This document shows, piece by piece, positions 1 to 5,233 of a DNA stretch of 5,233 nt; position 1 is the first letter of the stretch, and each line of letters opens with the position of its first letter. A program made the translations under genes and the position numbers. This stretch comes from an uncultured Hyphomicrobiales bacterium (GTDB lineage Bacteria; Pseudomonadota; Alphaproteobacteria; Rhizobiales; CAJQND01). The DNA lies in NCBI GenBank assembly GCA_905479595.1, contig CAJQND010000199.1, positions 1 to 5,233 of the forward strand, in the 5' to 3' direction. The notes under the pieces were generated by a model that did not search any database, was not told the DNA's origin, and worked only from the letters and a program-made list of their open reading frames with translations.

Positions 1-41
1 TTTCTCGAATCATGTATTTAAACGCCTCTGGATACCTTTTA

Positions 42-56
42 CCAGAATTATTCTGG
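42..56. promoter_or_regulatory. Perfect 7-1-7 palindrome, possible operator
   Basis: CCAGAAT-T-ATTCTGG is a perfect inverted repeat with a one-base centre, 106 nt before the start of the amidohydrolase gene. The spacing is too tight for a stable hairpin and no T-run follows, so a dimer-binding operator fits better than a terminator. The 7-1-7 layout is typical of sites for Fur-superfamily regulators (Fur, PerR, Irr), and the inner AGAA-N3-TTCT resembles the core reported for alphaproteobacterial Irr boxes. The outer CC/GG pairs differ from those consensus sites, so the regulator is a guess. Confidence 0.35.
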
Positions 57-147
57 CATGGGCATACCACCGAGTGACGCCCAGGATACGGCATTGTTTG
101 CGGGACGATGCTGCTCCTGTCTGCTTGTTATCCACTGGAAAACCGCT

Positions 148-152
148 AAAGG
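148..152 (+). promoter_or_regulatory. Ribosome binding site supporting start at 163
   Basis: AAAGG lies 10 nt before the ATG at 163. The earlier in-frame ATG at 58 and the later one at 202 have no comparable sequence upstream. This favours 163 as the start of the amidohydrolase. Confidence 0.5.
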
Positions 153-162
153 CAATATCACA

Positions 163-1026
163 ATGGTAGCGCTTAACAATCCTGCACCTTATATTACGCG
201 AATGCTTGACACATCGGCCACAAAACAGGCTGCCAGAAGCGGCGGGCCTGACGAAAAAAATGACGCATTTCAGCCCTTTTACACGGTTGACGGCGATCTT
301 TCGGCTGGCCTTGTTCTCATCTGCGATCACGCCCGAAACATATTACCTGAAGAATATGGTGATCTTGGATTGCCCCCGCACCAGCTTGAACGTCATATCG
401 GCTATGATATTGGGGCAGAAGAAGTGACAAAAAGACTGGCAGAGCGGCTTGGTGTTCCTGCTGTGCTTTCATGTTTTTCTAGGTTGTTGATTGACCCAAA
501 CAGGGGGATTGACGATCCAACGCTGGTGATGCGGCTGTCTGATGGCGCGGTTGTGCCGGGAAATGCGCAAATTGACGATGCTGAAATCGAAAAACGCAAG
601 TCGCAGTATTACCTGCCCTATCATCGCGCCATTTCTGAAATGCTTGATGCCTGTCATGCAGCGGGCAGCGTGCCGGCGATATTGTCGATCCATAGTTTTA
701 CGCCAGCCTGGAAAGGCGTGGCGCGGCCTTGGCATGCAGGGGTTTTGTGGGACAAAGATGGCCGCTTCGCAGTACCACTGATTTCCGCGTTGCAACATTT
801 TCAGGAATTGGTGATTGGCGACAACGAGCCTTATACGGGCGAACTTGATGGCGACACCATGAACGTGCACGGCACCGCGCGCGGGCTTGCTCATGCGCTG
901 ATTGAGTTTCGCCAGGACCTTATCGGCAATGAAGCCGGGATCGTGGAATGGGTAGATCGGATGGCAGAAGTTATGCCTCCTCTGATCGCCGACCCGAATT
1001 TGCATGAACCCAGGTTTTTTAAGTGA
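163..1026 (+). CDS. N-formylglutamate amidohydrolase family protein
   Basis: Predicted cytoplasmic hydrolase of 287 residues in the N-formylglutamate amidohydrolase (FGase, HutG-like) family. The classical reaction splits N-formyl-L-glutamate into glutamate and formate in histidine breakdown. Numbering from the ATG at 163, visible family signatures are DHARN (residues 55-59, the usual DHASN-type metal-site motif), SRLLIDPNRG (106-115), IHSFTP (176-181), NEPY (221-224), HG (236-237) and EFRQD (248-252). The length is normal for the family. The start at 163 is chosen because AAAGG precedes it; an in-frame ATG at 58 would add 35 residues, Cys-rich around 17-21, that look non-coding, and 202 is another option. 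No hut gene is in view. The gene instead leads a probable operon with DUF1244 and gapR, so its real substrate is uncertain. The family call is firm; the exact reaction is inferred. Confidence 0.88.
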   Translation: MVALNNPAPYITRMLDTSATKQAARSGGPDEKNDAFQPFYTVDGDLSAGLVLICDHARNILPEEYGDLGLPPHQLERHIGYDIGAEEVTKRLAERLGVPAVLSCFSRLLIDPNRGIDDPTLVMRLSDGAVVPGNAQIDDAEIEKRKSQYYLPYHRAISEMLDACHAAGSVPAILSIHSFTPAWKGVARPWHAGVLWDKDGRFAVPLISALQHFQELVIGDNEPYTGELDGDTMNVHGTARGLAHALIEFRQDLIGNEAGIVEWVDRMAEVMPPLIADPNLHEPRFFK

Positions 1027-1057
1027 AACACGGAACATAATCCTTAAGACGCAATGT

Positions 1058-1062
1058 GGAGG
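1058..1062 (+). promoter_or_regulatory. Shine-Dalgarno GGAGG deciding start at 1068
   Basis: GGAGG sits 5 nt before the ATG at 1068. An in-frame GTG at 1056 overlaps this sequence and cannot use it, so 1068 is the better start for the DUF1244 gene. Confidence 0.75.
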
Positions 1063-1067
1063 TGGCC

Positions 1068-1379
1068 ATGTCAGAAAAAACGAGCGAACAGACAAAAACA
1101 GAACTTGAAGCTGCGGTTTTCAGGCGCTTGGTGAAGCATCTGCGCGAACGCAATGATGTGCAGAATATTGACCTGATGATCCTGGCCGGTTTTTGCCGCA
1201 ACTGCCTGTCTAACTGGTATCAAGATGCGGCCGATGAAATCGGTCTCGATTTGAGCAAGCCGGAAGCCCGCGAAATTGTCTATGGAATGAGTTATGACGA
1301 TTGGAAGGCCAAGCACCAAACCGAAGCCAGCGAAGAACAAAAGGCAGCCTATGCTGTAGCCCATAAGCCGGGGCACTAA
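1068..1379 (+). CDS. DUF1244 family protein with CxxC motif
   Basis: Small soluble protein of 103 residues recognised as DUF1244, a proteobacterial family of unknown function. The conserved block runs from about residue 31 to 51 and contains the motif FCRNCLSNWY, with Cys43 and Cys46 in a CxxC arrangement. A second conserved patch is VYGMSYDDWK (71-80). The N-terminus is charged and predicted helical, and the C-terminal 20 residues are rich in Ala, Glu and Lys. There is no signal peptide or membrane segment, so it should be cytoplasmic. The CxxC pair could bind metal or act in redox chemistry, but only two cysteines are present and no other ligand set is obvious. The gene starts 41 nt after the amidohydrolase and ends 35 nt before gapR, which suggests co-transcription. 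Family assignment is confident; no function is claimed. Confidence 0.88.
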   Translation: MSEKTSEQTKTELEAAVFRRLVKHLRERNDVQNIDLMILAGFCRNCLSNWYQDAADEIGLDLSKPEAREIVYGMSYDDWKAKHQTEASEEQKAAYAVAHKPGH

Positions 1380-1397
1380 TACTCACGTGAATGCTAC

Positions 1398-1403
1398 AAG
1401 GAG
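1398..1403 (+). promoter_or_regulatory. Shine-Dalgarno AAGGAG of gapR
   Basis: AAGGAG ends 11 nt before the ATG at 1415. The in-frame ATG at 1391 lies upstream of this site and has no ribosome binding site of its own, so gapR should start at 1415. Confidence 0.65.
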
Positions 1404-1414
1404 ACGGTAAAGAG

Positions 1415-1693
1415 ATGGCGGATACGGACGTACAGACCAATTTTGCTCAAGGCCAGTTGCGCGCAATTATTGAGCGTATTGAGCGATTGGAAGAAGAAAA
1501 AAAGACTATCGCTGCAGATATTCGTGAAGTTTATGCCGAGGCAAAAGCCAACGGGTTTGATACCAAGATTTTGCGCAAGGTGATTACGTTGCGGAAGAAA
1601 GACACGGTAGAGCGCGAAGAAGAGCAAGCCATGATTGATTTGTATCTGCACGCACTTGGTATGGCACCAGAGTCAGCCGAAGCTGCAGAATAA
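1415..1693 (+). CDS. gapR: GapR (DUF2312/UPF0335) nucleoid-associated DNA-binding protein
   Basis: Protein of 92 residues closely matching GapR, a small alphaproteobacterial nucleoid protein. In Caulobacter GapR binds AT-rich and overtwisted DNA ahead of moving polymerases and stimulates type II topoisomerases during replication. Visible features are AQGQLRAIIERIERLEEEKK (11-30), forming a long amphipathic helix with coiled-coil character, followed by IREVYAEAKANGFDTKILRK (36-55), which is the family hallmark. A basic stretch, TLRKKD (58-63), fits DNA-backbone contact. A C-terminal helix around IDLYLHALG (74-82) completes the domain. The acidic tail after residue 83 is variable. The start at 1415 gives the typical MAD N-terminus and follows AAGGAG. 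The gene is last in the probable operon and is followed by a strong terminator. The function is taken from the Caulobacter homologue. Confidence 0.93.
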   Translation: MADTDVQTNFAQGQLRAIIERIERLEEEKKTIAADIREVYAEAKANGFDTKILRKVITLRKKDTVEREEEQAMIDLYLHALGMAPESAEAAE

Positions 1694-1721
1694 AAAATCT
1701 GCTCAAAACGAAATGCATTAA

Positions 1722-1753
1722 AAAAGGGCCGCGAATAATTTCGCGGCCCTTTT
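1722..1753. terminator. Bidirectional intrinsic terminator between convergent genes
   Basis: A 14-bp perfect stem pairs 1722-1735 with 1740-1753 around the 4-nt loop TAAT. The core is GGGCCGCG/CGCGGCCC, flanked by A-run and T-run arms that provide a U-tract on either transcript. It lies 28 nt after the gapR stop and 22 nt after the stop of the minus-strand peptidase gene, so it can end both converging transcripts. Confidence 0.93.
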
Positions 1754-1775
1754 CAATTGAATTCTCTTTGGTGGT

Positions 1776-3263
1776 CTAATCAAAAACCAATGGCTTGGAT
1801 TCTATGGCAATGGCCTCCATGCGCTTTTGCTCCAACCTGGCTTGCTTGTTAAGCGGTTCCAGTTTGGGGCGCATCATGCGTACAGCCGGAGTTCGTGCCA
1901 GGCTGGTTTTGCCATTTCGATTGACAACCTGCGCAGCAATTCTTGCCTGCTCGTCAATTGTAAAGACTCTCGCCTTGCGCACTTTTGGTGCGGATACGGT
2001 GTTTGCGCGGGGCAATCCGCCTGATGCGCTAGCGACTTTTAACCCGGTATTGCCGAGCGCGAGCGCGCCACTATAAACCAGATCTTTTTTGAACTGTTGT
2101 GGTGCGCCGTCGTGACGGAAACTAGATGGGGTAAATGCTGCCAGCTTCTGTGATGCGCTCCAGAACCCTGGAACTGGATCACCTAAAGAGGGAGCCGACG
2201 CGATTGCAGCTGTGTGCAGTTCAGGCCGGGCCACGAGCATCGGCTGGTTAGCATCTAAACGACCGACGCGGCTGATCGCATTCGGATTACGCTTTGAGGC
2301 AAAGTTGGTGACTTGAACTGGCGCTGATGCCGGTTGGATTGTTATGTCCTTCTGACCTTGAAGGGCAGCCATAACAGCGTATGGTTTTGGCCGTGGCACC
2401 GGTACATTGCTTTTTTCCACCTGGGCGCGCAATGCAGCCCGCGCCTTGGTTGACAAAGCCGCATAAACCGCTGGCTTTTTGACAGAAGGCTTAACAATCG
2501 GCTTGGCAGAAGCAACCTGGGTTTTGCCCGCTGCTTTTTTGCTCTTGGCAATATAAACGGGTGCAGGTGTTTTGCGACGCTTATACTGGTGTTTGTGTTT
2601 GCGGAAAATCGCTGCAAGCTTGCGGCGCGACATGCGCGGCCAGTGACGCACTGAGCCGGTGTCTACGTGAACAAATCCGCTAGAACCTGAACGCGGGTAG
2701 TATCCGACCCCACCACGCTGGCGAACCAAAGCGGCGTTGCGCAGTTTCGACAAAGGTACGCCAGGAAAATAAAGATCGATTGCCCGGCCCTGAATGTGTT
2801 GGGAACGCCGTGCTACCTTGCGGCCCATGCGGCGCAGTTTCTTATTGGTACGTGATGAACGGAAACCACTAATGACATGAATAGGTTTTTTGGCGCCAAG
2901 CTCGGTTTTCATTTCCCAAATGAGGTCAAAAACCGCTGGGTCCATGCGTTTTGATTGATTACTTCGCCAATCACGAAAAAACCAATTAAGCTTCTTGAGC
3001 GCCTTTTTGTCGTACTTGCCGTTGCGCTTGAAGGTGACCTTGATAGATTCTTTGGTGTGACCAAAGTAGAATGACAAGGTTCTGGAACTGGCAATAGCGC
3101 TCGCCTGGCCTGCGACGACTAAGAAGCAAAACCCGAGTAAAACCGCAGCGAACCGCCCGGTAAGAGACTTATTTTCACATCGTGTTTTCAAGGGATAGTT
3201 ACTGCCCCACTGTAAACTACGCATAATCATACCCGATACCAACAATTTGGCCAACCCGCTCAA
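1776..3263 (-). CDS. Secreted DUF882/M15-type zinc peptidase, MepK (YcbK)-like, with long C-terminal tail
   Basis: Predicted periplasmic murein endopeptidase of up to 495 residues. E. coli MepK, of the same family, cleaves mDAP-mDAP (3-3) peptidoglycan crosslinks. Numbering from the TTG at 3263: a signal segment with hydrophobic core AAVLLGFCFLVVAG (39-52) and likely cleavage after QASA (53-56); the DUF882 domain from about 60 to 225; SGFRSSRTN (132-140); zinc ligands His156 and Asp163 in SQHIQGRAID; and His199 in FVHVDTG. From about 232 to the end is a Pro/Ala/Lys-rich, probably disordered tail including VPVPRPKPYA (287-296); E. coli MepK is only about 180 residues long. The start is uncertain. 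TTG 3263 has GGAG 5 nt upstream but gives a long n-region, while ATGs at 3230 and 3224 give a more usual signal peptide without a clear Shine-Dalgarno. The L,D-transpeptidase gene lies upstream on the same strand. Confidence 0.87.
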   Translation of the reverse strand: MSGLAKLLVSGMIMRSLQWGSNYPLKTRCENKSLTGRFAAVLLGFCFLVVAGQASAIASSRTLSFYFGHTKESIKVTFKRNGKYDKKALKKLNWFFRDWRSNQSKRMDPAVFDLIWEMKTELGAKKPIHVISGFRSSRTNKKLRRMGRKVARRSQHIQGRAIDLYFPGVPLSKLRNAALVRQRGGVGYYPRSGSSGFVHVDTGSVRHWPRMSRRKLAAIFRKHKHQYKRRKTPAPVYIAKSKKAAGKTQVASAKPIVKPSVKKPAVYAALSTKARAALRAQVEKSNVPVPRPKPYAVMAALQGQKDITIQPASAPVQVTNFASKRNPNAISRVGRLDANQPMLVARPELHTAAIASAPSLGDPVPGFWSASQKLAAFTPSSFRHDGAPQQFKKDLVYSGALALGNTGLKVASASGGLPRANTVSAPKVRKARVFTIDEQARIAAQVVNRNGKTSLARTPAVRMMRPKLEPLNKQARLEQKRMEAIAIESKPLVFD

Positions 3264-3269
3264 GTTGGC
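3250..3269 (-). repeat. Inverted repeat around the TTG start
   Basis: GCCAAC and GTTGGC form a 6-bp inverted repeat with an 8-nt loop. On the minus-strand transcript the TTG at 3263-3261 falls in the loop, and the last G of the upstream GGAG pairs in the stem. If TTG is the start, this could modulate initiation; if an ATG further on is used, it is a leader hairpin. It may be chance. Confidence 0.3.
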
Positions 3270-3272
3270 TCC
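3269..3272 (-). promoter_or_regulatory. Possible ribosome binding site for TTG start at 3263
   Basis: GGAG on the minus strand is followed by 5 nt and then TTG. It is the only good Shine-Dalgarno near the candidate starts of the peptidase gene, and is the reason the longer reading is reported. Confidence 0.4.
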
Positions 3273-3379
3273 GTGAACACTTTTCGTGCCCCTGGAATAT
3301 CAGCTTTGAACAAGCGAAGTAGTCCTAAACCGGGGCAATTTCAAGGCGATTTCACTAAAGCGCCGTCTCAATTTCGTTA

Positions 3380-3385
3380 AATATA
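3380..3385 (-). promoter_or_regulatory. Putative -10 element of the peptidase promoter
   Basis: TATATT on the minus strand lies downstream of the CtrA-type box at 3397-3412, so that box covers the expected -35 zone. Transcription would then start near 3373, giving a leader of about 110 nt to the TTG or about 143 nt to the ATG at 3230. It was placed by eye. Confidence 0.4.
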
Positions 3386-3396
3386 GAATGTTTTGC

Positions 3397-3412
3397 TTAA
3401 TCGAGCCTTAAC
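3397..3412. promoter_or_regulatory. CtrA-type binding box TTAA-N7-TTAAC
   Basis: On the plus strand TTAA (3397-3400), seven bases (3401-3407) and TTAAC (3408-3412) match the full consensus for the alphaproteobacterial cell-cycle regulator CtrA. It lies in the 208-nt intergenic region before the minus-strand peptidase gene and overlaps the expected -35 region of the -10 element at 3380-3385, which is the usual layout of CtrA-controlled promoters. All nine fixed positions match. The effect, activation or repression, is not visible. Confidence 0.65.
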
Positions 3413-3471
3413 CTGGATCAACAAGTTAGGCGATTTGCGCAGAAATCCGGCGTTTTTTGAAATTTTTCCGC

Positions 3472-5233
3472 TTAACGCAAGGCGATTTGATATCTTTTCA
3501 TCGCCTGAAGCACTGCTTTGTCGCGGCCATACACATCGGCGCGGTAGCGCAATCTGCCAGAATCATCTGGCCAGGCAGTGAAATAGGTCAAATGAACGGG
3601 GATTTTCTTGCTGAGTTTCACCGAGTGGTTAGTGCCACCGTCAATTGCAGAGTTCACCTTCGATGCATCCCACCCAAGCAGCACTTGCGCAAATTTGCGC
3701 GGGTTCTGCACCCGCACACACCCATGGCTGAACGCCCGGCTTTGTTTTTTGAACAGGCTTTTTGAAGGCGTGTCGTGCAGATATACACTGTGCTTGTTGG
3801 GGAACATGAACTTAACCTCACCAAGCGCATTACCACGCCCAGGGGTTTGCCGGATGTCATAGGGAAGGTTAGCGCCGGAATAATTCCACCAATCCACGGA
3901 ATAAGACGAAACTTGCTGGCCGCGGGTGTTAATCACTTCATAGCCATTGCGGTCGAGATAGCCCGGGTCGTCCCAAAGCTTTGGCAGCATTTCGTTTTTG
4001 GCAATCGACTTTGGAACATTCCAATAGGGGTTAAAAACCACGGTCTCCATCTGGTCGGAAAACATTGGCGTTGGGAACTGTTTTTTACCCACAACAACCC
4101 GGGCCTGATGAACAACACGGCCACCTTCAACAACCCGTACCTGATAAGCTGCCTGGTTCACAAAAACATGCCGATAGCCCAATTGTTTGGGCAGCCAGCG
4201 CATGCGTTCCATATTGGCTTTCAAGGTTGGCACACGGTTTTGCGGTGCCTTGCCATTCAAAGCGGCCAGGGTGCGTGCCCCGACGATACCATCGGCATGC
4301 AGGTTCTTAGATGCTTGAAAAGCTCGCACTGCATCCACCAATTCAGGGCCAAAAACATCTGGTGCGCTGACATTTTCAGTAACGTTGCTACCTTCAAAAT
4401 TGATGTCGTCGAGAGGATCGGAGGACGCAGCAGGATCAGCCGCTGGTTTGCGTTTTTCCATAGGGGTTATGGGGGATAGAAATCCCAACTGTTCCAGGTG
4501 TTTGCGCAACAACGGAAGCCGGTCATCCCTTTGGCCTGCACGGATAGACGGTCCGCTTGGAACCCCGGCGAGAGCCGTTGGCCGGGCACTGCCGTTGAGA
4601 CGTTTGAGTTCAGTTTTCATCGTCTTGTAAATGGGGTGCTTAGGGTGAAGGCCATCGAGATAGTCTTCTGGATGAATTGTATTCACAACCGCAGCGATAA
4701 TTTTTTCAGGTGCAAGGGTTTCAGGCTTTACATCAAACGTGTCGGAAAGCCGTGCTGGTTTGATTTGCCCTGCATATGCGTGGCGGGCGAACTTTACCGC
4801 CATTGCAGTGAGCTCAATGTCGAGACGTGAAAGCGCCCGAGGGTTATTTTTGAAGCGTTCGGAAGACTCTTCGTAACTGGTCATTGAAGGCGGAAGGTAT
4901 GCTGATGGTTCGAGGCCTTCGTCTGCAGATTTTGAAAGAACATCAAGAACCCTCAATCCGCGCACGCTCAGTCCGTAGTCGCCGACCCAGGCAGGTGCAA
5001 ACTTGCGGGCTTTATAAAACTCGATGATTGCTTTGCGTTCTGCTCTCTCTACCCGCAGCACTGGTTCTGTTGCATTGCCAAGTTCTTTAAAAACGCCGGA
5101 TGCAATCTGGCCTGCTTCGACCTTACCTGCCAGACCGGACACTGAAAGGGCCACTAAAGGATCGGGTGTGTAAGCCGCAAATACTGGTGCTGCTGGTGCA
5201 GGCGGTTTTCTGTTGTCAGAACCATAACTTGGA
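3472..5233 (-). CDS. L,D-transpeptidase, YcbB/LdtD-like, 5' end outside window
   Basis: Periplasmic L,D-transpeptidase with a YkuD catalytic domain; enzymes of this type form 3-3 mDAP-mDAP crosslinks or attach proteins to peptidoglycan. At least 586 residues are visible. The reading frame stays open to the window edge, so a GTG at 5154 is probably an internal valine; the 26 codons before it encode a Pro/Ala-rich stretch including KPPAPAAPVFAAYTPDP, like a linker after a signal peptide. Numbering from that GTG: a scaffold domain near 40-185 (FYKARKFAPAW at 46-56); a peptidoglycan-binding domain from about 205 to 301, ending DGIVGARTLAALNG and carrying an acidic insertion near 228-265; then the catalytic domain 325-525. 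Key motifs are VFNPYWNVP (373-381), RQTPGRGNALG (435-445), YLHDTP (458-463) and SHGCVRV (476-482), with catalytic Cys479 and His477. No terminator follows, so readthrough into the peptidase gene is possible. Confidence 0.93.
   Translation of the reverse strand, partial: PSYGSDNRKPPAPAAPVFAAYTPDPLVALSVSGLAGKVEAGQIASGVFKELGNATEPVLRVERAERKAIIEFYKARKFAPAWVGDYGLSVRGLRVLDVLSKSADEGLEPSAYLPPSMTSYEESSERFKNNPRALSRLDIELTAMAVKFARHAYAGQIKPARLSDTFDVKPETLAPEKIIAAVVNTIHPEDYLDGLHPKHPIYKTMKTELKRLNGSARPTALAGVPSGPSIRAGQRDDRLPLLRKHLEQLGFLSPITPMEKRKPAADPAASSDPLDDINFEGSNVTENVSAPDVFGPELVDAVRAFQASKNLHADGIVGARTLAALNGKAPQNRVPTLKANMERMRWLPKQLGYRHVFVNQAAYQVRVVEGGRVVHQARVVVGKKQFPTPMFSDQMETVVFNPYWNVPKSIAKNEMLPKLWDDPGYLDRNGYEVINTRGQQVSSYSVDWWNYSGANLPYDIRQTPGRGNALGEVKFMFPNKHSVYLHDTPSKSLFKKQSRAFSHGCVRVQNPRKFAQVLLGWDASKVNSAIDGGTNHSVKLSKKIPVHLTYFTAWPDDSGRLRYRADVYGRDKAVLQAMKRYQIALR

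Noticed and set aside
58..162. Upstream extension of the amidohydrolase from ATG 58
   Set aside because: There is no Shine-Dalgarno, and the extra residues are Cys-rich and unlike a family N-terminus; ATG 163 has AAAGG at good spacing.
206..211. TTGACA resembling a -35 box
   Set aside because: It is inside the coding region and has no acceptable -10 sequence at 16-18 nt.
10..330. Minus-strand open frame of 106 codons over the leader
   Set aside because: It overlaps the well-supported start of the amidohydrolase and the palindrome, and its protein resembles nothing I recognise.
469..1095. Minus-strand open frame of 208 codons
   Set aside because: It lies antisense to the amidohydrolase, whose frame carries clear family motifs. 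The antisense protein is rich in His, Arg and Pro with no recognisable domain.
3430..3471. Possible terminator after the L,D-transpeptidase gene
   Set aside because: Only a weak GATTT/AAATC pairing is present, with no following T-run on the minus strand.
3345..3488. Three copies of GGCGATTT (near 3345, 3429 and 3481)
   Set aside because: The copies are short and unevenly spaced, and the last lies in coding sequence; chance is the simplest explanation.
3557..3570. CCAGA-N4-TCTGG inverted repeat resembling the 42-56 palindrome
   Set aside because: It lies within the transpeptidase coding sequence, the centre differs, and the symmetry is only 5 bp.
3775..4479. Plus-strand open frame of 234 codons
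   Set aside because: It is antisense to the catalytic and peptidoglycan-binding parts of the L,D-transpeptidase and shows no domain of its own.

Overview
The window looks like chromosomal DNA of an alphaproteobacterium, probably of the Rhizobiales (Hyphomicrobiales). The evidence is a GapR/DUF2312 protein, a DUF1244 protein, a DUF882-type peptidase with a long basic tail, a YcbB-like L,D-transpeptidase, and a full CtrA-type box (TTAA-N7-TTAAC) in the main intergenic region. Base composition is moderate, and I see no mobile element, tRNA, rRNA or CRISPR array. The genus cannot be fixed from the sequence alone.

Layout. Positions 1-162 are a leader with no convincing gene; they hold a perfect 7-1-7 palindrome (42-56). 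Positions 163-1693 (+) form a probable three-gene operon: an N-formylglutamate amidohydrolase family enzyme, a DUF1244 protein with a CxxC motif, and gapR. The gaps are 41 and 35 nt, and the last two genes have clear Shine-Dalgarno sequences. A 14-bp perfect hairpin (1722-1753) lies between gapR and the converging gene and can act as a terminator for both strands. Positions 1776-3263 (-) encode a secreted DUF882/M15-type zinc peptidase (MepK/YcbK-like) with a Pro/Ala/Lys-rich C-terminal tail of about 260 residues. Positions 3264-3471 are a 208-nt intergenic region with a CtrA box and a matching -10 element directed at the peptidase. Positions 3472-5233 (-) encode an L,D-transpeptidase whose 5' end lies beyond the window.

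How the genes fit together. The two minus-strand genes form a plausible cell-wall pair: the L,D-transpeptidase would make 3-3 (mDAP-mDAP) crosslinks and the MepK-like peptidase could cut them. This resembles the ycbB-ycbK neighbourhood of E. coli. The CtrA box suggests that the peptidase is cell-cycle controlled. Across the terminator, GapR is a nucleoid protein that supports replication and transcription in Caulobacter, so the locus joins chromosome-cycle and envelope functions. The amidohydrolase and DUF1244 genes have no clear role here. I found no wholly new system; the most interesting points are the CtrA-type promoter, the peptidase's long tail and the insertion in the transpeptidase's peptidoglycan-binding domain.
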